DNA of 64,000 bases, taken from assembly GCF_036785885.1 (NCBI RefSeq), contig NC_092320.1, positions 21,019,557 to 21,083,556 of the forward strand, read 5' to 3'. This DNA comes from Coffea arabica. Its lineage: Eukaryota > Streptophyta > Magnoliopsida > Gentianales > Rubiaceae. A program made the position numbers and the translations under genes. The notes under the pieces are model-generated. The model ran no database searches. It saw nothing but the letters and a program-made list of their open reading frames with translations, and was not told the DNA's origin. Shown one piece after another: positions 47,172 through 58,991 of the stretch; the first letter of the stretch is position 1, and the number at the start of each line of letters is the position of its first letter.

Positions 47172-50100
47172 CTATTGACTATTTGTTGGTCGAAATTCCA
47201 TTTCTTTTGAAGTTTGAAGAATCAATTTTCTTCCTACGAGTTTAGTCAGAGGATTGGCCAAATTCAGTTCTGACGTCACAAAATTAATGAAAATAATTCC
47301 ATCTCTAAACAGTTGCTTTACGACATCATGTATCAATCTCATGTGTCGACTTTTACAATTATACGATCTAATTTTAGCAATAGTAATAGCCGCTTGACAA
47401 TCACTATGTATAGGCACGGGAGGCAATGGATCCTTATTTGAAGGAATATTGGCTAAGAAATTCCTTAATCAATCAGCCTTAGTACCAGTCAACTCCAGAG
47501 CTATTATCTCTGACTCCATAGTTGACCTAGCAATAACTGTCTGCCTGACTGACTTCTACGCTACTACACCGCCACCAATGGTGAACACATAACCACTAGT
47601 GGATTTTGTATCATTTGAATCAGAGATCCAATTAGCATCACTGTATCCTTCTAGTACAGTGGGAAATCCACTATATAAAATAGCATAATTTATGGTACCT
47701 TTCAAATATTTCATTAGTCTGACCAATGCAAACCAATGCTCACGATTGGGATTATGAGTATATCTACTCAGTCTACATACAGAATAGGCTATATCTGGTC
47801 TTGTAAAATTCATTAAATACATCAGACTCCCAATAATCTGTGCATATTTCGACTAAGCAACCGGGTCACTATTATTTTTCTTTAATTGAGTGTTAGCATC
47901 AGAGGGATTGCTTACAGGTGTCACATCATAATTTTGAAACTTCTTAAGAAGTCACTCTGTATGATGTTCTTGTGACAACATTATACCATCATCTCTCCTT
48001 ATGATTTTAACACCCAATATCATTTTAACTTCACCCATATCTCTCATATCAAAATTGGAAGATAAAAATTCTTTAGTACTATTGACAATATATAGACTAG
48101 TACCAAATATAAGCATGTCATCCACATACAAACTAATTATCACATATTGATTATTTACAATTTTAATATATGCACATTTATCCACTTCTAAAGATGAAAA
48201 TCCGTCTTTGAGCAATACTTGATCAAATTTCTCATACCACTGTTTAGGAGCATGTTTTAGACCATATAGAGATTTAGTTAATTTACAAATCTTATTTTCT
48301 TGTCCAAAAATGATACATCCCTCAGGTTGGATAATGTAAATTTCTTCTTCTAAATCACAATTTAAAAAGGTTGTTTTGACATCCATTTGATGAACAAAAA
48401 GTTTATGAATAGAAACGAGAGCAAATAAAACACGAATAGAGGAAATTCTTGTTACTGGTGCAAATGTATCAAAATAATCAAAATATTATTTTTGAGAAAA
48501 TCCCTTAGCTACAAAATGAGTTTTGTATTTATCAATAGAGCCATCAGGATTATATTTTCTTTTAAAAATTCATTTGCAACCAATAAGTTTTGCACCAGAT
48601 GGTAAGTCTACCAAAATCCAAGTTTTATTTTTCATAATAGAGCCAATTTTAGTTTTAATTGCTTCTTTTCAAAATTTGCTATCAGAAAAAGAATAGCATC
48701 AAAATAAGTTAAAGGATCATTATCAACAAAAAAGGTTTGAAAATCATTTCCATAGGAAAATTCTTTTTTTGTTCTTTTACTCCTTCTCAATTCCTCATTA
48801 GAGGTTATTTCTTTATATTTCAACAGGTGCATGAGAAATTTTATTAGACATTGGAAAAATATGTTCAAAAAATTCAGCATTCTTTGTCTCAATGATTGTA
48901 TTACAATCAAGTACATCACTTCTTAAAACAAGAAATCTATATGCAGCACTATGTTCAGCATATCCAATAAACATACAATCAGAAGTTTTAGAACTTAATT
49001 TTCTTTTCTTAGATTCAAGCAATAATACGTTAGCTAAACACCCCCACATTTTCAGATATTTCAAATTAGCTTTATAATTTTTTCATAACTCATAAGGTGT
49101 TTTGCCAGTTCTTTTATGTGAAATTCTATTTTGTAAATGACAAGCAGATAAAATAGCTTCCCCCCCCCCACAAATTATCAGGAGCATGCAAACTAACTAA
49201 CATGGAGTTCATCATTTCTTTTAGTGTTCTATTTTTCTTTTCAATTACACCATTAGATTGTGGTGAATATGGTGGTGTTACTTCATGTATTATACCTTCA
49301 TGTTTACAAAAGCTATCCAAAGCTAAATATTCACCTCCTCTATCTGATCTAATTCTTTTTGTCATTTTATTAAGTTGATTTTCTACTTCAGACTTATAGG
49401 ATAAAAAGGCATTATGAGTATCATCTTTATTTCTAAGCAAATAAAGTTTAGTATATCTAGAGTAATCATCTATAAAAGTAACATAATATCTTTTACCTCC
49501 TCTAGTCATAGTTTGTTTCAAATCACCTAAGTCTGTGTGAATTGAACTTAATAATTCAGTTTCTCTTTGGACACTTACACAACTTTTCTTTGTTATTTTG
49601 GTTTCTGCACATATTTCACATTTGTCCATTTTATCATTAATACCAGAAATTAGGCCACTAGATTGCATTTTCTTTATATAACTTATATTAACATGTCCTA
49701 ATCTAGCATGCCATAAAGAAATTGAATCAACAATAAAAGTAGAAAAAGAAGCATTCTCATTAAGCACATTTGAAATTTAAGTACAAAAAGTCCCTGGTTA
49801 CAATAGTATTTCCCCACAAATACATTATTTTTTGTCATTAAAATCTTATCAGATTCGAATGACACTTTCATCCCAACTTTTTCTAGCAATGCTACAGAAA
49901 CCAGATTTGCCCGAATGTTTGGCACATGCAGCACATCAATAAGAGCCAAAGTTTTTCCTGAAGTGAGTTTCAAGAGCACTTTACTCTTACCCAGAACTTT
50001 AGCAGTTCGTGAGTCTCCAAGGTAGATCACTTTTTCATCATCCCCTATTGAAGTATAGGAGGAAAACGCTTCTCGATTTGCACATATGTGCCGAGTAGCC

Positions 50101-51170
50101 CCAGAGTCTACCACCCATTCTTTCACATTAGCTGCAATGTTTATTTGAGAGATGACTGCAGCAATTATTTCATCTCTTTCGGTTAAATTAACTTTAGGAG
50201 GATTAGCATTTATTTTGTCACCTTTATTGTATCTACACTGGGCAACATAATGTCCTGGTTTTTCACAATAATAGCAGCTGCCTTTCTTTTTCTTAAAATT
50301 GGGAATATTGGGCTTGTAGTTGGGATTTTTTGGTCCATTATACTGGGACTTATTGGCGTACCTTTGATTGTTGTTTTGGACCAGATTAGCTCTGAAGCTC
50401 ATTTCCTTTGCATTGGCAGCTCTTAACTCCTTTCTGTTTGAATCTTCAACCAGAATGTATTTCATGAGCTCGTCAATGGTGTAATTTTTCTCCTTATGCT
50501 TCAAGTTATTTTTGTAGTTACCCCATGACTCAGGCAGTTTTTCAATTAGCATGCCTGCAGCAAATTTCTCAAGCAGCATGATGTCTTCATTTTTCAAGTC
50601 CTCGAGTAGCATTTGGTATTCCATGATTTGGGTTTTCATTTCTTTGTCGTTAGTCATTTGCTACTGCTTGTACTTTCCTACGATGAATTTTTGTTTGGTT
50701 GTATTTTCGACGATAACTTTGTTACCAAAGCTTCCCAAATTGTCTTGGCTTGCTTGTAGCTACAATACACGTCAAATAATTCATTTGAGAGTGTTTGTAA
50801 AATAGTATGATGACATACCTTATTGACATATTGTCATGATTCTTGTATCTTAATATCCACGGTCGTAGCAGGTTGGGATTCTATCAGTGCTTAATCCACT
50901 GCATGAATGTTGAGTAGGGAGTGTACACATTCTTGCCACCTTTTGAAGTTTTTATTAGCAAAAATTTCAATTTTGGAGACGTCAGAAAAAGGCTTAGCAA
51001 ATGGTATTGCGACTACTGTTGCTGCGGATGAAGGTTGTGTGGTGTAAACACTGTCGGAGGCTATAGTTTCTTAGATTGTTGTGGGAACGGCCACAACAAT
51101 GTTAACACTATGGTTTGAGTCGTTTGTAGCACTGTCCTAAGAAACTATTTCATAAAATTGAAATGTCTCC
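47172..51170 (-). pseudogene. Copia polyprotein (gag-PR-INT-RT-RH), degenerate
   Basis: Right to left: gag with stops near its start (to about 50,660); CCHC knuckle and protease WVVDSGATRHIC (49,698-50,657); integrase at 49,126-49,767 with the GAG-pre-integrase HARLGHVN, HTDLGDL, FIDDYSRYTKLYLL, RSDRGGEYL and PYSPQSNGVIEKKNRTL, so the D,D,E residues are present; reverse transcriptase at 47,952-48,386 with KTTFLNCDLEEEIY and YVDDMLIF; RNase H at 47,172-47,822 with [20 protein letters not shown], and SDCQAAITIAK near the end. Stops and frameshifts separate the blocks (for example near 49,140, where a C-run occurs, 48,680 and 47,450), so no intact polyprotein can be made. Confidence 0.88.
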
Positions 51171-51171
51171 C

Positions 51172-51567
51172 CAACATTAAACAAGCCTTCTTCTTGTTGC
51201 GAACAAGAAAGACAGGTTTTCTTCTTGTTGCAAACTAGAAGGACCAAAACTAGCAAATTAAACCAGCAGATATAGAGAGAGAAGATGAGAACAATATTGT
51301 TAGGAAGGTATCGACTGACAGAAATAAAAGAGATAGAGAGAGTCCGAGCAGCTATTAGGAAGGTATCAATTGAAGCTGTCGAAGTGCCTTTTTGAGGAGG
51401 GAATAGGTGCTATTTATAGATTTTAGAATGAGGTGCAACCCTTCTCACTTCCGATGTGGGACAAAGACTGCAATTCTTCTCATTTTTCGATGTGGGATAG
51501 AGAAAGCAATCCTTCTCATTTTTCGATGTGGGACAAAACTTTTGAAATATACTTATATTTTACAACA
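51172..51567 (-). repeat. Copia 5' LTR, copy B
   Basis: Near-identical to 1265-1660, including the three CGATGTGGGA-containing units and the TATA box (plus coordinates 51408-51419). Confidence 0.65.
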
Positions 51568-52634
51568 CAAAATTCCCCTCTTAGATTGTAGTTAGGGCCC
51601 CGAATGTAATAGTTAGGCTCTTATTTGCATGACTTGTAGAAATGGGTTAGTCCAAAACTAAACCCTTAGAAACCATCCACTCGCTAAATCATGTTTGCGT
51701 GATGTGACAATTACTACATTTCATGCATATTTTCTTCTTTTTAGGAACTTTACCATTTTGCATGATATTTCTCTATAAGTATATCTCTTATCCCTATGTG
51801 CGTAACATGACATTTAGACTTGCATTCCATTTAAGAAAAATTAGAAATAGGTTAGTTCATTTACTTGATTAGATTAGGGAGCACCCTTTAAATATGGAAA
51901 ACGAACGAATATGGTTATTTAGTCTTAGCACGCTCGTATCCCCTCTATAAAAAGAAAAATCGAGTCATAAATGTTAGTCCCCCGCACCCGTTATGTTGCA
52001 TTCCTCCCTTTTAGGTCACGTATATTCATATATATAATTTTTTTTCCTTTGGGCCTCATATTGCATATTCGTGACCTCTTCAAAGAGTCATTCTTTGGCG
52101 TCGCAATTAATTTGATTGACACCAATTAAATTTTGAAGAGATATTCTGACCCCCCGATATCCTCCTAAGTTTAGATTTTGCATCCGTGTAAAAACATTCG
52201 AATATGATAAGTTTTATAGGTTATATTAAGAAAATTTTTGACTAAATCACACAACTAGTTTTGGTTAGGTTAAAAGGGTGTCTTAGATCAAATCTTTGTA
52301 TTCTCTTTTTTCAACCGTGACTCTCGAACTCTTTTCTCTTGTTTTTCGAAAACCTATAATCTTCTAAAAAGGGTTTTGTTTATTTTTATTAAAAAAACAT
52401 ATTTTTAGGTGATTTGGTACATTTAAACTCGAAATCAAGTGGCGACTTCTATTTTTTTTAAAAAATCCTTTTTAGACTATTATTTTGGGCCAAAATCATT
52501 GCACTTTTTAAATCCTATGTTAAGCCATTTTTCTTTATTTATTCTCTAAAAATCAAACTCATTTTCACTAAAAAATCAAAAGTTCATTTTTTATAACCCG
52601 TAATTTTTATTTCAAAAAAAAAGGGCACGATAGC
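51568..52634 (+). repeat. Gypsy 5' LTR, downstream part, copy B
   Basis: Continuation of the gypsy LTR after the nested Copia. Aligns with 1661-2727 and ends before the PBS TGGCGACTCCACTGGGGA at 52635-52652. Confidence 0.75.
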
Positions 52635-54567
52635 TGGCGACTCCACTGGGGATTTTTAGAGAATTCGAGCACTTGATTTAGTCAATCCGTTTCTTTTTCT
52701 AACCTTTTTACATATCACATTAGAATGTTTTAGATTGCATTTTTTTTCTTTTTAGGGTTTCTTGCATTTCACACGTGCAATCGTCTCGATATCCGTGTAT
52801 ATGATGAATAGTTTGTTTATTTACTTTCATTTACTTATGTTTATGTATTTATATCACGCTTTGCATCTTGGGAAGGGGGTATAGCCGACTTAGAACCATA
52901 ACCTACATTTGATGGTATTTAATCCCTTCCCTCAAAGGAACACTTCATACGTGCATACGCTATTTATTTATAACCCTTCATCTTTTTTTTTAGTTGTTGT
53001 CACACCACTCCTCTCTATTAAGATTAGAATCGATTCACTTGGACATGTGGCCGTGGCACGACGTGCACGTAGCAATGTCTGAGGGATCACTCGAACCACC
53101 TACTAGAGGCTTTGGGATTGATGACCTTTCGCCTCTTGGTCTGAAAGTTTGGGAATCTGAAACCTTATCGAGTCTAGATGCATTAGTGAACCCAATCTCA
53201 TGGATCCATACTAGAAATTGTCTAGGATAGGGTCAATCTTACCCAACTAGGAACACTAGACACAAGGGGAGAGATTTTACCCCTCTTTCTTTACCTTACA
53301 TTTTTGTATCATTTTCTTACTCTAACGTGTTATGTATTATTTGTTAAACTAACCTTCCTTGTTTTCTCTTTCATCCACTAATTTCAGAAAATAAGAGTCC
53401 AGCATGGTACTCTTTTTAGAGCCTACCTTAATAAATAGATTCTCACATATCTAAATTACAAGTTATTGCATTTTAGTGCCATAACATTGTACTTCATCTT
53501 ATGCCTAGCTTGACATATAAAGAGGGTTCTTTCAGGTCATGTTTGATTTTCATTATCGCATATATTTACTCGTTTTAATAAATTGGCATCATGCATCAAT
53601 CTTAGAAGGGAATGCCATATAAGGAATCCTATGTTAGGGATAAACTACCTTGTATCTTGGATATATAATTCAATAAGACTTACACGTTTATATTTCTTGT
53701 ACCATCCAAAGAGGTAGCGCAAGAGGTAAGGTAGAATCCTATTTTTCATGATATTGACATCAAAGATGATAGAACAACTTTCACACATTAGAATATGAGC
53801 ATCTAATAATCATTTTTTGACCATCATATCAGAGTTGGTAAAATTCCATGGCGTAAATGACTGTGTTTTTAAACTCGGACCGGACCGGCCGGCCCGACCG
53901 GTTGAACCGGGAACCGGCCAAATGTCCGGTCCGAGCTATCTTTAAAACTCGGATTGGTCAAGACTCGGTCAAACTTGGTTTTGACCGGGTTTGACTGGAA
54001 ACCTGAAGAACCCGTGCGAACCGGGTTTTTCTTATTCTCCATTTTTAAATTCTCTTTTACCCTTCCTGACCTCTTAACTCCAAATCCTTGTGAGCTCTCC
54101 CTCCTCTGCAAATCCATTTTCACTCTTTGACTTCAATTCAAGCATGAAAAATCAATGTTTTACCTCTTTTTTAAAATAAGATATAATCTTAGATCTTGTA
54201 TTCAAAAGAAAAAAAAGACCCCAAAAATGCAAAAAAATGCGTGGAGAAGACAACAGTTTGCAGAAATCAGATAAAAGCATGATATTTCATGGGTTTGAGA
54301 ACAAATAACTAATAAAATAAGTATGAAAATGAAATAAAAAAAAAAAGAAGAAGAAGAAGAAAGGAGTTGCAGAATGGCGTGGAAGATAAAGAAAGGAGTT
54401 GCAGGAAGATGAAATGACCAATGGAATGCGTCAACCGTCAGGAGTAGAGGAAGAAATGAGAGGTGTGGCGTGGGGTCAAAGTTCAAAGCACTTTCATCTG
54501 ATATAGGATCAAAACATTTTCAATGTTATGTTTTGACCCTTAAGTTGTTAAAAATTATTAATATACC

Positions 54568-57500
54568 TGTCGCGCCCCACTTTTTGATGGTGGTGTGAAA
54601 GTAGTGTGTGAGATATGTATGTGAACGTGTATGAAAGTGAAAATAAAAGGCCGTGGGATTGTGAAATGCGACGGTTTGGCCAGACAATATAGTTCAAAAA
54701 AGGGTTTTTGAATGGAAAATGGAGTCGCCACTTGGTATAGAGTTAGGGTGTACCAAGTCACCCAAAAAAAAGTGATTTTTTGGAAAGAAAAGTAAACAAA
54801 ACCCTTTTTAAAGAATTTTTAGGTTTATGTAACCAAAGAAAGGGATCGGGGGTCACATTTGATAAGGGAGAAGGCAAAGGCAAAGCCTAAGGCACTCCCT
54901 TACCCTAGCCAAAGCTAGTTGCGTGACTTAGCCCTTCTTTTTCTAATTTTTCTACCCAAAGTATGTGTTGCATGTTGGATATGACTAATGGATATGAAAA
55001 CAAATGCAATCCTAAATCGAAAAATGTTTCTTATGAGGTTTTTTGGTCCCAACCACATGAATTGTGATGGCCAGTAAGGAAAGCCCTCATAGAAGTCATG
55101 AATAATGCAAATGAAGACTCAAGTATGAGTGTAAGTGTGCAAATGTAAGAAAAGTGCAAGTAAAATAAAAACAAATGTAAGTGCAAGTGTGCAAATGTAA
55201 GAAAAGTGCATGTGTGCAAGTGTATGTGTGCCAATAGAGAAAATAAAGGTGTTTGTGTGCAAGTGGATGAAAATAAGGTATAATGGTAGTAAATATATAA
55301 ATGCAATTGGGTGCAATTTGTGAGGTAGAAAAATAAACAAGTGATAGAAAAAGAAATAAAATGTGCAAACATGACATGTGGAGTGAGAAAAATATAAGTA
55401 ATGAGAAAATGTGATAAAAAAGGTGAGGAAGTGATATGATAAAAATGAGAGTGTATGAACCTAGAGGAATGCATCAAGTCGGGTATGGGAATGACTCCTA
55501 ACTTCATGATTTTAATTTTCCCTTTGATTAGAAGGAAGAACTAGCGTGCTAAGGTTATTTTGTAGCCACACTCGCTCATTTCCCTTATCGAAAGGTGACT
55601 CTCAAGCAAATGTACCCTATAACTAGCATGAGAATGCAAAAAAAAAAAAATCTAAAATGAAAGGGAAAAGGTTGGAGGGGCATGCCAAATGCTAAAAAAC
55701 TAAGAAAAATGCATGAAATGTAGTGAAACATGCAAGTATGTGCTAACGAGAGGGGATGGCCTATTGGGTCTAGCGTTGGACTAGCCCATATCTATGAATT
55801 CCTACTAGCGTTGGACTAGTGGAAAACGGGACAATGAGCCACAACTAGCGTTGGACTAGTGTGGTGACGTGCACTCATCCATCATATTCATCTACGACTA
55901 TAGAAAGCAAGTAGACATGCCAATCACCTATAAACACGTAGCACATAACACTTAGCATGCTCGACTAAATGCAAGAGCCTAATAAAGCAAATTAACACGT
56001 AGCAACAAAAGCAAACAATCAAGCTAATGAATCTATTACATTTGCTAACTAAAACAAATGGGGGAAAAGGGAGAATGAATAAAAATGCTCTCCAAGCCCT
56101 ATCTATTACAAGCCAAGAGGTGTACACATACCCCATAAAAGCATAACTTAATAAAAGCGAATGTAAATGAAATAAATGAAAGGAATTAAGGAAAGACAAG
56201 GAAAGCAAGGTAGACATGCAATTCTCATTTAGCACGTTGGATCACATAAGAGAGACAAAAAAAGATAAAAGAAGTTATACCTCCCCGTTTGTGATGTTAG
56301 TAAAGTAAACAAGACTCAACTTGGGCTAGAGTCACCAAAGAAAGGGATAACTTGGGCTAAAACCATCAAAGCAAAGGATTAATGCATCAATTTAATGGTA
56401 AACTGTAAATAAGCCAATTTGAATCCACCAAATCATCGAATCCTTCCTCAATTGCAACTTAAAAATGATCAAATAATGCATAATTTCCAAACAAAAGTGA
56501 ATCATTGATCAAAACTTTTCAAGTCCAATTAAACTATTTGGGAAGTTCAAGGGTCCAAGAGTAAAGAAAAGGTCGAGTAATGGTTGAAGATGCAATTACT
56601 TTAAGACCCAATTGCAAAGAAATTAGAACATGCTTGGGCTTTTGTGGAACATGGAGAAGCTTGAGGGATCAAATTGATTAAGTGTTCCAATTACTTGGGC
56701 CATAGTGAGTCAAGGGGGGACTTGGGGGGTTAAAGTGTAAGCTTTTGAAAAGCTATTTTTGCATGCAAATGCATGCAAAGCCACGAGACTTGTATGCAAT
56801 AAAAAACGCTTCTGGCGAAGCCTTCTGCAACCAAAAAATATTAATGCAACTCCCATTTTCCGCAAGCATGTGTCAACCTCAACACAAACTTGATCAAAAT
56901 CCTTTCAACCAAACATCCAAAAACATGACAAAACAACTTCAACATTCAATCAAACCAAAACATAGAAGAAAAATCATGCAAATGCTAGAGAATTCTATGC
57001 AAAAAGATTTGGCAATCCTGATTTGTTCCCTTTCAGCTAGTATTCAATTATAGCTCAAGTATTTTTAGACCCAAACACCCAAACCCCACACCAAATCATT
57101 CCATTCCTTGCCCTCAACAAAAGATAAAACATGTAACTTAAGCATAAAGACTTGATAAGCAACCACTGGACAGCAAACAGAACAGAAAATGCAACTTCTT
57201 TTGTTTTGCTGCGAAATTTGCAGCTACAAGCTCATGTAGATTAAAATGCCGAAACATTGCATTAGACTCACCATTCATCAAAAGAAACTCAGCATCCAAC
57301 AGGTAAGTCAAAGAGAGGCATGAAACAAGGGAACCCATGAAGCAAAAGAAACGAACAAGAGGAAACAGCGCCTAAGAACCAACAAGTAGTTTGCTGTCCA
57401 CTTTCACGAGAAATCTACAACCTCAAAGAACAGATTCAAGCAAGACTTCATTTTTCTAGAAGGGCTCTGATTGGACATCTCTAGACTAAAAAAAACGTAG

Positions 57501-58991
57501 CCAAAACAGTTAACAACAACAATAACAACGAAAAACGCAGCCTAGTCGCAGCTTCTGCTGCAACTTTCGTTGGGCTTTCCTTAGGCATAACCGATCATCA
57601 AAACAGAATGGGTTTCTGTATGAATCGCCATTGCCTTACCATGAAACAAAAGGGAATCGAATCATCCCTCGAATCAGGGCCATGCAAGTGTTATTCATTT
57701 TTTAACAGCAAAGTAAGGCATCAAGTAATTCCTCCACTCGTAGGCAGGACAAGGGCATTCTAAGTAACATCATCAGCAAAAATAAACATCAATCGACATG
57801 AAGGCAAACGCAGAACCATCGGATAGCCAAAGGGCGCCGATAAATAACTAAAGAAAGCAACTTTAGACTGTGCAATGCATACAATATGCGAGGAAACGGC
57901 TGCAAAAAGGGTAACGGGATCTGTTTTACCTCCTTTGGATTTGAAGCCTACGCTTGGGTTTGATGCAGAAGCCAACCACAGACTTCGATGGAAAGACTTG
58001 AATCTGGGTTTTCAACCTCAGATCTTCATTCTTCTTTTTCCTTTGTTCTTTCTTGGATCTCTCGGTTCACTCTACCTTTCTTCCCAGCCTAGCTTCCCTG
58101 CCCTGAAGCTGTCCTTTCGTTTCCTGCCCGTGGCCTCTCTCACTTTTCACTCTTGCCCACGAAAGCTCTCTCCTTTCCCGTTGTTTCTTGCTCTCTAAGA
58201 CCCTATCCGTCACTTCCCTAAAACCCAGCTCTCCCTTCCTGTGTCTTTTCTAATTTCCTTTTCTTTTTACTCTTCACCAGCCCTCCACTTTTTTTCTTCC
58301 CGCTGCGGTTTCCTTTTCCTCAAAACAGCCGTCATCTAGATTCTCAGCTATCCCCTTTTTTTCCGCCGTTCTCTCTCTGTTTTTTTCTTTTTTTATTTCT
58401 CTCTTCTCTCCCACCTTTGTTTCTCTCGTCAAACCCTTTTTCTCCGCCCTCTTCCCTCTATCTCCAACACTCTCGGTTATCCCTTCAGCCCCTGGTTTTT
58501 TCTGCCTTTAATCTTTTCAGCCCTCATCCAGATTTTCTGTCCACTCTCCCCCCCCTCCACCTATCCTCTTCTAGAACTCTCTAGGGCCTGAGGTGTCCTA
58601 GACACCTGGCCATTTATCCCTTAAATTTCTCTCAAGGCCTTGCTGCAACTCCCCACGTAAGAAATTTTTTTTTTTTTTTACAAAGTAATTTAACAAAAAT
58701 AAATAAAATGCTAAAAGATTGAATTTAAAAGAAATAAACATATTTTGTGAACAATTTTCTTTTTTTACAAATTTTATGCTAAAAGTCTTATAATAAAAAT
58801 AAACAGCTAAAAGGGCAAAAACGAATACAAAAATAAAACTAAAAATAAAATAATAGACAATAATAATCTAAAATGCTATAAAAATACTAGAAAATACCGA
58901 AACAAAGATTATGAAATTAATAGATAATAATTATCACTAAAATAAAAAAAATAAAATAAAAATAAAACGGTTCAAAAATTTGGTGTCTACA
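54568..58991 (-). mobile_element. 4.4-kb solo LTR of a Tat-type gypsy element
   Basis: On the minus strand it starts TGTAGACACCAAATTTTTGA and ends GGGGCGCGACA, and it is flanked by a perfect 5-bp TSD ATACC (54563-54567 and 58992-58996). The start matches the family of the large elements in this window, and its far end contains the GTGGCGACTCC motif inside the LTR, as they do. No PBS, internal region or second LTR is present, so it is a recombined solo LTR. Open frames inside (for example 55031-55507 minus) come from CA/TG-rich repeats. Confidence 0.9.
55770..55859. repeat. Triplicated CTAGCGTTGGACTAG motif in the solo LTR
   Basis: Three exact copies of the near-palindrome CTAGCGTTGGACTAG at 55770-55784, 55805-55819 and 55845-55859, spaced 35 and 40 bp apart. 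The function is unknown; a protein-binding or hairpin role is possible. Confidence 0.85.

Larger units (their letters stand above)
47092..51567 (-). mobile_element. Copia element nested in the gypsy 5' LTR, copy B
   Basis: Minus-strand element of about 4.5 kb, with its 5' LTR at the right end and the polyprotein reading leftward. The order gag, protease, integrase, reverse transcriptase, RNase H is the Copia order. No 3' LTR is visible after RNase H: the left end passes straight into gypsy LTR sequence near 47090, so it is truncated at its 3' end. Exact borders and TSD could not be fixed. Confidence 0.8.

Noticed and set aside
55031..55507. 158-residue minus-strand frame with hydrophobic repeats
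   Set aside because: It lies in the CA/TG-rich repeat of the solo LTR and reads as low-complexity Leu/His/Thr with no family match.
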